DNA of 64,000 bases from Amoebophrya sp. A120 (lineage: Eukaryota; Sar; Dinophyceae; Syndiniales; Amoebophryaceae), in the NCBI GenBank assembly GCA_905178155.1, contig CAJINV010000012.1:367271-431270 (forward strand). Reading direction: 5' to 3'. Made by a program: the position numbers and the translations under genes. Under the pieces are notes generated by a model that saw only the letters and a list, made by a program, of their open reading frames with translations, ran no database searches and was not told where the DNA came from. Positions 12,301 through 21,553 of this stretch are shown piece after piece; the stretch's first letter is position 1, and each line of letters starts with the position of its first letter.

Positions 12301-15300
12301 GCTGCAGTGGGTCCGGTTTTCTCCTGCAGTAATGCTGTGTTGGCCGTTGGTGGTTCTGGTTGTTCTGTGTCTGTCGTCGTTTTCTGTCTTTTCTTTCTTC
12401 CAGGAGCCACAACCGCCCCAAGTCGTACGAAGTACGCTCCGGCCCCTCCGCCACCGCCGGTCTTTTTGTTTGATTTGATCTTGAATCTTCCCTTGTCCGG
12501 GCACTGGCCGATCACTTGCAGCAAGCTTCCCGTGGGGTATTTGGCCCTCAAGTGCTGGATTCGCGGGCAGTTACCAAGCTCCTGGTTGTCCACCTCTTGC
12601 TTCGAAGACGCCAGAATCAAATCTTCCACGGCGGAGTAGTACTTTTCCAAGATTTTCGCGTTGTCGTACGAAGTTTGCCGTAATGAAACGGTATACGCGT
12701 TTATGTAAGTGCACAACTCCCGCCCCCTCGTTTGTCATGCAAAGTGCCAAGTCCACCCTTTGCCTGTTAGCACTGTTTGCATGGCAGATTCCGGAACCCA
12801 AAACAGCACTGCCATTCTCTAGGAATTTGCCATGCAAAGCTGCATCTTTGTCAGCGCTTGTGTTGCTGTTCACGCAAAACAAATTCGAGGGAGTGGGGGT
12901 TGTGCACTCTCATAGCGTTCCGGCACCCCGGATTCTTCACGTCCGGATTGTGCTTCACTTTGAACCGCATTTTGTCGGGACAGGCCTCGAGGATCGAGAG
13001 AAGCGTGCCGAGGTTGTACTTGACTTTTAGCTATCAAATGCAAAAGTCTCGTACATACTACGTAGTATAAATTGCATTACAAATTTTATCAGAAAGAAAA
13101 ATGGAATTTGTAATGCTAATACAGGTAAAAAGGTAGGTTTGTCATGCAAAATTGCAATTAGTACGAGGACGATACTTTTGCACAGGATATTAGCCGCCGG
13201 ACCCGCTCGTCGGTGCCGAGGATGTGGTTGTCGCACTGCTGCGCGACGCCACCCTTCTCGAGGATGATATTTTTATCGCACGAAAAAACTGTCTCTGTGT
13301 GAACTTGTGATGCAGAGAATGGAGCACAGAACGATTCGTCTTGCTAAAGAACCTGCAAGACATTGGATTTTCTAGCGTGTTTCACTTGATGGGAAGCGCG
13401 CATGGCAAATTTTCTGTGTCATGTGTAACAAACATGTGATGCAGATCTTGCAAGATCATCACAGTGAAGGAGTTTTTTCGTGGGATAATTTTCAATCACC
13501 TTGTAATACAGCTCGAGTTTCTCTTCATCCCGCCTGTCGCTGTGGTCTGCTGTCGGAGTAGTTGCAGCCGGCGTAGTTGTATTTTTAGGGGGTGGGGCTG
13601 CTTTTTCTCGTCCAGTGTTCCGTTTCACAAACACCATGAAAGGTCTGCTCTTATCCGGGTAACAAATGGCGAAGTCCTCGGGGAATTGGCGCACCACGGC
13701 CAGCATGCTACTTGGCCTGCTCCCGTGCTTCGCGATGAGTTGCTTGCACTCTGCCGTTTGCCCAAAATCGGTCAAAGGCGTTCCGGACGGAGATATCGGA
13801 GTCGCTAAGAAGGTATATAGCAGCTTCCTGAACTCCTGCGCGCCGGGCCACAGTGGCGCTGGTGCAACAGCAGGAGCTCCAACGGTGTTTGCTTCATCTT
13901 GGGTTCTAGTCGCTGGAGTCTTGCTCCTGCTTCGGCTATCGCCGTGGTCTGCTTGTTCACCATCAAGTTCATCATCATCACCGCCCACCCCCTGCACGAC
14001 CTGTGTCGTCGGCGGAATCAGTTTCACCCGAAACAGGTCCGGGTACTCCCTGAGCACCTGCGCCACGGCCCCTCTCGGCGGGTTGTTTTGGAAATAGGTC
14101 CGCTTCAGCTCCTATCAAATGCAAAAATGTCCTCTGGGTCTGGAAGAATGCAAGATTTGTCATGCAGTTTTCTCATGACCCATGATGCCTGTAATGCATG
14201 CCCTAGCATCACAGGTTTTTTGAGGGATTCTTGATGCCCATTCCGCATGACAAATGCTCTCTCCGCGTAGCAAAAATTAGACTCTGTTTGCTGCTCATGC
14301 AACACAAATTTTTTAGTCATCGAAACGCAGCATCACAAGTTGCATTCTTCCAGACCCTGACCCAGACATTTTTACATTTGATAACTCCTTTCCTGCTTGG
14401 CTCTCCGCGACGCGGGACAGGTGAATTTGTCTGCTCGGCTCGGCCTCGATCATCGCTCGCACTTCGTGGAGGAACGCAGCGATGTGGCTGTGGGGGTGCA
14501 GGTCAGGCTCCGCGTCGCCGTCGTCAGTGGCGTGGTCATCTTCACTCTCATCCGCTAGAAAGTCGTCTTGGTCAGCACGAGCAACGCGTGCTGCTTGGTT
14601 TGAAGAGAACAAAACTCCGTAGTGGTAGTCGGTTTCATCTTCTTGCCTCAAGGGAGAAGCTCTTCTTGTGCTACTCGACGCTGCTGCAGCCAGAGATGAT
14701 GGCCCTAGTACCTGTGGCCGTGGTCGCAGGAGTGCGGCGCTCGAGCTGGCTTGTTCTATTTTGACTCGCTCTGTAGTTTCGCGCTGCTGTTGTTGGTCGT
14801 GGTGAGACCACGACATGATCAAAGGCGGTTCTTGAAGATGATCATGTTGATCATATCCACCATGAATCTTGACACTGAGTGGCTCCGACAGTGTGTCCTC
14901 GTAGAGGTGAAGATCCGGAGCTGCAGTGGCGAAGTTGTGCTGCCGCTCCTGCTGCTGTTGTTGACGGTACATTATCATGCTACTTTCCGCTTCTTGTAGC
15001 TGCACCGGCTCTGAATTATGGTTCGAGTCGACGATGTATGCACTGCAAATATGTCTGGGTCTGGAAGGTCGCAACTTGTGATGCTGTCTCTGGATTCGAG
15101 AAAAATCTGTATTGCAGGACCAGCAAAGTGACTCCAGTTTGTGCTACGCGGAGTAGAGGCTATTTCTCATGCGGATTAGGCATCAGGAAGGCCTCTAAAA
15201 ATCTGTGGTGCTAGGTCATGCATTACAGGAATCGTGGGACATACAAAATATGCATGACAAACCTGGCTTGCTTCCAGACCCAGACATATTTGCATTTGAT

Positions 15301-15518
15301 ACGATGTTCGTGAGGTTGTCCTCGTGCTCGTGCTGAAAATTATAGGCGTAGAGCTGGTTTACGTCTAGGTCTGCGTGGTCCAGGTTTTGGTCTGCTTCTC
15401 GTTCTTGTTCATCGTCCGAGGGGTACTCATCCATGATGTCATTCAATAGCTGGCGGACATCTGGAGGACCTCGTCCCATATTGCCACTCATCCTTTCAGG
15501 CTCCGAATGAAAATTCAT
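9319..15518 (-). CDS. Multi-module winged-helix-like repeat protein (paralogue of 30594-36286)
   Basis: Exons are 15518-15307, 15037-14390, 14113-13493, 13273-13195, 13031-12920, 12701 to about 11960, about 11714-10801 and 10476-9319 (TGA), about 1,490 residues. Six introner elements splice out in frame. The gap at about 11715-11960 has a CTAACAG acceptor and is probably an ordinary intron whose donor I could not fix, so two separate genes remain possible. The protein opens with DVRQLLNDIMDEYPSDDE. It then carries about nine modules of 60-80 residues in three related styles: AFLHEVRAMIEAEP...GKELKRTYF...VAQVLREYPDLFRV; FWNTKAGSKAFRKCL...LSSFGSSPQLAALKEKHG...FPAEFKL; and LEKYYSAVEDLIL...IQHLRAKYP...VIGQCPDKGRFKI. 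Each ends in a P-x-x-F/R-F-x-[VIL] strand, as in OST-HTH/LOTUS-type winged helices. That family call is inference. The linkers are Ser/Ala-rich. Function is unknown; nucleic-acid binding is a guess. Confidence 0.7.
10477..10800. mobile_element. Introner element, family E
   Basis: TATCACAGTGAAAAATGCCC and inverse (TTTTTCATTGTAATA), direct repeat TAGTGC set 10 bp outside the left inverted repeat. Removal gives LVTALPKHIQEEY. Confidence 0.8.
12702..12919. mobile_element. Introner element, family D
   Basis: GTGCACAACTCCCGCCCCC and inverse, direct repeat GCGTT. Removal gives GCRNAYTVSLRQ. Confidence 0.85.
13032..13194. mobile_element. Introner element, family B
   Basis: Left end TATCAAATGCAAAAGTCTCG (a hybrid of family A and B ends), right end GATACTTTTGCACAGGATA, direct repeat TTAGC. 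Removal gives RVRRLKVKYNLGT. Confidence 0.85.
13274..13492. mobile_element. Introner element, family F
   Basis: ATCGCACGAAAAAACTGT and inverse, direct repeat ATTTT. Removal gives YKVIENIILEKGG, matching the paralogue's YAVIEEIIIERC. Confidence 0.85.
14114..14389. mobile_element. Introner element, family A
   Basis: TATCAAATGCAAAAATGTC and inverse, direct repeat CTCCT. Removal gives QAGKELKRTYF, matching the paralogue's TAGKALKRNYY. Confidence 0.9.
15038..15306. mobile_element. Introner element, family A
   Basis: TGCAAATATGTCTGGGTC and inverse, direct repeat ACGATGT. Removal gives NLTNIVDSNHN. Confidence 0.9.
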
Positions 15519-15965
15519 CTTTTCTTTCTTTTCTTCGAGAATTGCATTATTGGAACTTCTCTACGTATTGCAGCGACGACTTCTTGGACTTAGTAGAAAC
15601 CGGAGCTATGGAGGCCATGTGGAAGCGACAGCGTATTCAACTTACCAGAAATAATTGAAAAAGAAAAAAAAAATGGAAATGCTGAAGATGAATAATGCGT
15701 AAAATGAATCCACACGAAAGCTAGGAGCGAATACCAAAGTAAAAGAACAATATGTGCCTACACTATACAAAAGCTTTCGCTGTACCCTGAAGTGATTATG
15801 CCTCTGATAGGGCTGGGAAAGGAGAAGGACATGCCCTCTTCACATCTACTCTCTCTCGTCCGGTAAAATGGAGCATGAAAGTTGATGGTCCACCATGCAA
15901 CATGTGGTCTGCAGCTTGTGCCTCTCGGTCTGATTCGGCATTTTGTGCATAAAACAAAAATCAGG

Positions 15966-16290
15966 AGAACCTCGACCGCAGGATCAGGAACAGGCTCAAG
16001 GATCGCGCAGCTCTCAACAGGAGCATAGGAAGATGCTCTTGTGAAAGTAGATGCAGTTTTTCCGTTTCCTTGTTGGGAGTAGATGTCTAACAAAACAATC
16101 GCGTTGCATCTTGCAACCGTGGTCTTGTGCATCAACATTCGAGTTCTTGCTCGGTCAACGAGGGGCCAATCCGATTCGTTGCCTACAATTTGCTCTGGTC
16201 GTCTGTGTACCAATTTTCCGCTCGATCTTTTCTTGGTTGGTTACTTTCTACTTCTAGCGAGCGGGAAGACAAGGCACTTAAACACGACCG
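15966..16290. repeat. Dispersed repeat, copy 1 (partner 23396-23720)
   Basis: The two copies run colinearly from CGACCGCAGGATCAG to the sequence AGCGGGAA. Both encode the same chance frame on the minus strand (NAIVLLDIYSQQGNGKT). A partial third relation (the TTTTCTTGGTTGGTTACTTT portion) is at 39140-39180. Confidence 0.75.
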
Positions 16291-16980
16291 CCAGGATCAT
16301 GTCGAATAAACATACACAAAATTTGCGACGGCTCAACGTTATGCGTGCGTGTGGCAAGTATGTTCATTTGGGTGATGAAAAAAAAAAAGATTTGCCCAGG
16401 ATGTCGAATAAACATACACAAAATTTGCGACGGCTCAACATTATGCATGCGCGTAGCAAGTATGTTCCTCGTCATTTGGGTGATGAAAAAAAAAATTTGG
16501 CGTTCAGATGCACAGGCGCTTGCTAGCTAGCAATGCTACGCACGGGCCGATGCTAAACTAAACACGCGAAAGATTCGAACATACACAAAATTTGCATCAG
16601 CTTATAGTAAAACTGCCTGTAGCAAGTATGTTCAAACTATTCGACTTCGACCCCTGTCGACCTGTTCAAAAAAAAAATGCATAGATAGGTGGCACACTTG
16701 CATGTTAAAAATACAACAACCCTTGTGGACTTCTGTTTTCAAAAAACTACCAATTTCAAAACGGATTCGTCGCGTCCGCCAGGTGATGTCGAATAAACAC
16801 GACCGCCAGGACGAGGATGTCGCAACTACCAATTTCAAAACACGACCGCCACTAGGATCATGATGTCGAGATAAAAACATACACAAAATTTGCGACGGCT
16901 CAACATTATGTGTGCGTGTCGCAACCGCAAGTATGTTCATCGTCATTTGGGTGGTGAAAAAGAAATGATTTGCATAGAAA
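16290..16980. repeat. Short-period repeat cluster with CATACACAAAATTTGCGACG unit
   Basis: Units carry GTCGAATAAACATACACAAA, then GCGACGGCTCAACATTATG, then CGTCATTTGGGTGATGAAA and a poly-A run. Starts near 16300, 16400, 16560 (diverged) and 16860 give spacings of about 100 bp for the first two. Single further copies lie at 23735-23830 and 39205-39320. No protein coding is evident. It may be a satellite-like tail of the adjacent dispersed repeat. Confidence 0.65.
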
Positions 16981-17006
16981 GTTTGAATGCGCTTTGATGT
17001 CGATGT

Positions 17007-17120
17007 ATTCCCTGAAAATCAACCATCCCCATCCAATTTGTCATGCAAGACATATAGTAAAGTCTGTGTTTGTCATGCAAAAAGTGGATGGGGATGGTTA
17101 ATTTTCAGGGAATACGATGT
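17007..17120. mobile_element. Introner element, family G, 114 bp
   Basis: TATTCCCTGAAAATCAACCA and inverse as near-perfect 34-bp arms, direct repeat CGATGT. The small interior is mostly two TTTGTCATGCA cores. It lies outside coding sequence. Confidence 0.85.
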
Positions 17121-17189
17121 CCTCTTACTGGGTCACCGATCTTCCGAAGAACAGTTCGCGACGAAGATCTTCAAGCATAGTCAAAAGTC

Positions 17190-17344
17190 TATCCTGTGCA
17201 AAAGTATCGTACTCGTAGTAATCGCAGTCATGCATTACAAATCTCCATACCAAGGAAAAACAGCATGACAAATTTCATTTGTCATGCTGACCGAATTTGT
17301 AATGCGATTTCTACTAGTACGATACTTTTGCAGTGCATAAAGTC
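17190..17344. mobile_element. Introner element, family B
   Basis: TATCCTGTGCAAAAGTATCG and inverse, direct repeat AAAGTC. It lies downstream of the stop at 17486, so in UTR or intergenic DNA. Confidence 0.8.
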
Positions 17345-17485
17345 AGTCAATTTACAATGCGCGCGGGCCTTAATATTCCAAATAAATTACACTTCTGCCG
17401 CCCCCGGCAGGCTCAGGCGCTGCTGCTGCTCCGCCGGTTGACATTATTCGCGCGCGTTCCCGCGACGAGGGGCTGTCCGGGATTT

Positions 17486-20400
17486 TCATCTTCGAAGGTT
17501 CCGTCGATTCGATCTTCTTGTAACGACCGTCCAAGGGACGGGATTTTGATCTTCGACGGGTCCGTCACCGGCTTGTCCGTCACCGGCTTGACGGGGACGG
17601 AATTTTAGTCTTCGACTGTTCGGGGGAAGCTGACGCTCTCAAATGCAAAAGTGCCTCCGTCTGGAAGATTGTGAGATTTGTCATGCATATTTCGGATCAC
17701 GCAAATAGCGTCTGATGCAGGCAAAAACATCACAGGTAGTTTTGAGCACGTCTCGTGATGCCTGTCCCGCATGAGAAACTTCCTACTTGCGTGCCAAGAA
17801 ATGGACAGCTTTTTGGCGCTCATGCAACACAAATATTTGTATGTTCCAGAGTTTGAATCACAAGTTCCCACCCTTCCAGACCCAGACATTTTTACATTTG
17901 ATAGACGCATGCTGTGCACTATGTCGGCTTCCATGCTTTGACACATACGACGCCACCGCCTTGCCGTTTCTTCGCGAAGGCAACGATCCTGCCTTGCGCG
18001 TTCCTGCAGTTCCTGCTGTGTCGCGTTCCTCATCTGCTGCAGTGCTGGGGGCAGGGCTTGGAGCTCCGCGTTGAGATTCTCGTGAAAGGCTGCGTGTGGT
18101 CTCTGTGGCGGAAGATCACGACCCTGGTCCACACGCACACGGGGCTCGCGGGGCTGCAGTCCCGAAGACGCCGCCCCCCCGGGCCCTAGTATGGACCTGA
18201 ACTGGCACCACCAATACAACGCCGGTTCTTGCCGATACAAACGCGACCAATCCAACGGTTGCTGCAGTCCCGGTCGCAAGCTTTGGCTTTGCTCGATACG
18301 TTATCAAATGTAAAAATATCTGGGTCTGGAAGAATGAAGACCTGTCATGCATATTTTGTATGATAATTGATGCCTCTAGTGCATGATCTAGCAACACAGA
18401 TTTTTAGAGGGCTTCCTAATGCCTATTGTGCATGAGAAATGCCCTCTCCACGTAACACAACTTGAAGTCCTGCTGCTGGTCATGCAATACAGATTTTTAT
18501 TTTTTGGAATCCAAAGACAGCATTACAAGTTGCAATCTTCCAGACCCAGACACTTTTGCAATCCATAGACGTCTGGCACATTCTTCAAGTTCGTCACATG
18601 TTTCCGCGAGCTCGCGCCGGCTCTCCGTTGCGTACCATGCGGCACGTTCTGCTGCGCCGCGCGCGTCCATAAACTCTCGATAGTCGCATAGCATTTTCGC
18701 GCACACCGCACCGCCCTATCCCACAGAAAAAGACCGACAGGTCATATTTGTAATGCAAAAATAAATACACAGGAAAATCTGTCATGGGCGAGGCCATAAC
18801 ATCCTGTTTAGGGCATGCAATACAGATTTTTTTGTCTATTTATTTTTGCATTACAAATATGACCTGTCGGTCTTTTTCAGGGGGATACGCCCGCCACCAT
18901 GCCAAGGCTCAACGGTGGCACAAGATCAGGACTTCAACAGGCATATCAAATGTAAAAATGTCTGGGTCTGGAAGAGTCATGCTGTTTTTGCATCACACAG
19001 AAGGTCTGGCATGGAAGCTCTAGCATCACAGGTTTCGAGAAGCTTCCGCAATGCCGAATCCGCATGACAAGTCCCCTACTTTGCTGACAGAAAGTGGGGA
19101 GCTTTTGCTACGTATGCATGAGAGACTTTTCTGCGTTCTGAAATACGCATTACAAGTTGCATTTTTCCAGACCCAGACATTTTTGCATTTGATAAGGCAA
19201 TACCAGCACAACCAAGAAAACAGCCGGCGCTGACCAGTCCGATGCGCATACGCAAAGGCATCTCTCTTGCGCACACCTCTTGCACCCACCTATTGTACTC
19301 GACTAACCGGTTGGCTTCACTGTCATGCTGAGGCATCATTTGTTCCCTTTCCCAGTTGACCCGTTCGCGCAGAGTAGCCACGTGTACCATATCTGTTGGA
19401 GTTCTGCCCAATCGTTGAAGCAGTTGCTCTATCAAGTGCAAAAGTGTCTGGGTCTGGAAGATTCTGAGACTTGTGATGCACGATTTGCATGAGCCGTGAT
19501 GTCTGTGATGCATGACCTAGCATCACAGGTTTTTTCTTTTTGAGGGGTTTTTGATGCCTATTCTGCATCACAAATGCCCTCTCCGCGTAGCAGAAATTAG
19601 ATTCCTTTTGCTGCTCATGCAACACAAATTTTTTATTTTTAGACATCCAAATGCAGCATCACAAGTTGCAATCTTCCAGACCCAGACATTTTTACATTTG
19701 ATATGCTCGTCAGCGCGCGCCAAGATCGAGCCACTGGCTGCAGTATCCTGTGCAAAAGTATCGCACTCGTAGTAATCCCATTCATGCATTGCAAATTTCT
19801 TTCTCAAGATACATCCGCATTACAAATTTTATTTCTCACGCTGAGGAAATTTGAATTTGTATTGCAATTCATACTAGTACGATACTTCTCCAATGCATAT
19901 ACAGCCCTGCAGTGTTTCAAATCGTTCACGTCCAGCATTTCCAAGAGCCGCCCGCTTGTTGCGTCGTGCTCCGCCAAAATGGCTGCTGCAGCAGGCGCAG
20001 CATCGTGCTGTGGTGGCTGCGCACGTTATTGCAAAGAAAAATCCCCCCTCCCCATATTGAAAAGGTAGGTTTCCGAAAATTAGCGTTGCTGATTTGAGGC
20101 CACAAATCACATTTGTCTTGCAAGAAGACAAGGGCAGAAGCCTCCGCCCCATTCTGGAAGCGGTTTGTCATGCTGTTGGGCCTAAAGGGGAGCCGTTTGC
20201 CATGCTGAACAACTAGACCGATACGCCCCTACCTAGCCTGGAGATGTGGTCGCAATGCCTCTCTGCAATACAAAACTGATTTGTGTACGCACATCCAGCA
20301 TCAGAAATTCCATTTCGTTATGGGGAGGGGGATTTTTCCTCTTGATACACGTTGATTTCGGTGTCGCCGACAGCAACCGAAGCGCGCAGGTGCTATCAAG

Positions 20401-21553
20401 TGCAAAAATGTCTGGGTCTGGAAGAATGCACGTTTGTCATGCTTGTCTGGCATGCCTCTTAAATCTGTCATGCACGTTAGTACCCAACAGCTCCATTTTT
20501 CTGTGATGCAGAGGCGCAGTTTGTCATGCAGAATAGGCAATTATACCTAGAAGCTCAGAAACTTGTCATGCTAAGCCAGCATTTGTGGCCTCATCAATCA
20601 TGAGACGCCACCCAGCATCATAAGTTTCCAGACCCAGACATTTTTACATTTGATAGGTGCCATAGTTTGCTGTGTGTTTGGCCCGGCGCCCTCCCCCGCC
20701 AAAATGGCTGCTGCAGCAACAGGCGCAGCATCGTGCTGTGGTGGTACCAAATGTAAAAATGTCTGGGTCTGGAAGATTGCGAGATTTGTCATGCTTGCCT
20801 GGCATGACAAAAAAGTTTGTGATGCGTGTCCAAGAAGAGACCCTTTTGCCTGTCATGCAAAAACGCAGTCTCTCATGCCAGAAACGCAACACAAAGAAGC
20901 GCAGATATTTCTCATGCATGGCTGTACATTACAGTGCATTCACTATTCCCAACACAGCATTACAAGTTTCCAGACCCAGACATTTTTACATTTGATAGGT
21001 GGCTGCGCACGTTGATTTCGGCGTCGCGCGCGCAGCGTTGATTTCGGAGAGGCCAGTATCCTGTGTAAAAACGTCCCCACCCCAGAGTTGTCATGCAGAT
21101 TTGCCACGACAGGAACATTTGTGATGCGCAACCCCATGAGAGGCATTTTCAATCGTGTTTGGGAACTTGTAATGCTATAAACAGGATCAACAGGTCGATT
21201 TGTGATGCGGCTTTCCTTGCTAACTTGCACTACCTTACGGACTGAAACTTGTCATGTGTGACTCCCAAAACTCCTAGGTTTGTGTTGCAAAATCCCCATC
21301 CTGACTCTGGTATGGGTACACTTTTACTCAGGATAGCCGGCGACGGCGTTCTTGAAGTCCTTCCTGCCGACTGCAACCGAAGCGCAGACGCAAATGAAGT
21401 CGGAGCTTGAAGTAGAGAGGAAGGAAAAGAAACACGACCAGCACCGCCGAAGCCGCCGTCCGTCAACATCAGAGCGGTACCAACAAACAACGAGACGAAC
21501 GCCGCGAGCATTGAAGACGAGTGAGGCAGCACTCTTCTACTACTTCCCGCCAT
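17486..21553 (-). CDS. Eleven-exon membrane protein with one in-frame TGA (relative of 24028-25163)
   Basis: Exons are 21553-21341, 21056-21003, 20744-20661, 20393-20354, 20027-19905, 19743-19709, 19429-19200, 18943-18893, 18716-18573, 18301-17909 and 17636-17486. They sum to 1,518 nt, exactly 506 codons including the terminal TGA. Ten introner elements of five families separate them. A single TGA (codon 261) sits where exons 7 and 8 join. A second ATG at 18900, in the same frame, could start a separate downstream gene. The N-terminus has a hydrophobic anchor (MLAAFVSLFVGTALML). The middle has a duplicated segment (NQRAQPPQHDAAP, twice). A Cys-bearing hydrophobic stretch (LVSAGCFLGCAGIA) precedes the TGA. 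The tail is Arg/Gln-rich and helical. A surface or secretory-pathway membrane protein is inferred; I recognise no family. Confidence 0.65.
17637..17908. mobile_element. Introner element, family A
   Basis: Left end is eroded (CTCAAATGCAAAAGTG), right end intact, direct repeat GACGC. Removal gives HSMRQLPPNSRR. Confidence 0.85.
18302..18572. mobile_element. Introner element, family A
   Basis: Intact ends, direct repeat ACGT. Removal gives ECARRIEQSQS. Confidence 0.85.
18717..18892. mobile_element. Introner element, family I
   Basis: AAAAAGACCGACAGGTCATA with its exact inverse, direct repeat CGCCC. Removal gives MVAGGAVCAKML. Only copy of this family seen here. Confidence 0.85.
18944..19199. 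mobile_element. Introner element, family A, at the in-frame TGA
   Basis: Intact ends, direct repeat AGGCA. Removal joins ...CAGIA across a TGT TGA into SPDLVPPLSLG. Confidence 0.85.
19430..19708. mobile_element. Introner element, family A
   Basis: TATCAAGTGCAAAAGTGTC and inverse, direct repeat TGCTC. Removal gives RADEQLLQRLG. Confidence 0.9.
19744..19904. mobile_element. Introner element, family B
   Basis: TATCCTGTGCAAAAGTATCG and inverse. The direct repeat is short (CAG). Removal gives HCRAAASGSIL. Confidence 0.75.
20028..20353. mobile_element. Introner element, family H
   Basis: GAAAAATCCCCCCTCCCC and inverse, direct repeat CACGTT. It is absent at the matching site of the tandem exon copy near 21010. 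Confidence 0.85.
20394..20660. mobile_element. Introner element, family A
   Basis: Intact ends, direct repeat AGGTGC. Removal gives TMAPARFGCCRR. Confidence 0.9.
20745..21002. mobile_element. Introner element, family A
   Basis: The left end has lost the TATC terminus (TACCAAATG), direct repeat GGTGG. It is absent at the matching site of the tandem exon copy near 20017. Confidence 0.85.
21057..21340. mobile_element. Introner element, family C
   Basis: TATCCTGTGTAAAAACGTCC and inverse. The direct repeat is imperfect (GCCAG/GCCGG). Removal gives TPSPASPKSTL. Confidence 0.8.

Larger units (their letters stand above)
15519..17485. other. Repeat-rich intergenic stretch with two introner elements
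   Basis: 15966-16290 is a close copy of 23396-23720. It is followed by short repeat units (annotated separately) to about 16980. Elements at 17007-17120 and 17190-17344 lie beyond the stop of the next gene. They are therefore in its 3' UTR or in intergenic DNA, not in a coding intron. Confidence 0.6.
20020..21056 (-). repeat. Tandem exon duplication inside the membrane-protein gene
   Basis: Segments 20661-21056 and 19975-20393, elements removed, encode near-identical peptides (NQRAQPPQHDAAP then VAAAAILA or AAAAILA). Each copy has an introner element where the other is uninterrupted. In copy 1 a family A element splits CCACC. In copy 2 a family H element splits AACGTG. Confidence 0.75.

Noticed and set aside
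15758-16213. 151-codon minus-strand frame with a related 65-codon frame at 23376-23573
   Set aside because: The shared part is a duplicated repeat whose frame ends differently in the two copies; conservation is explained by recent duplication.
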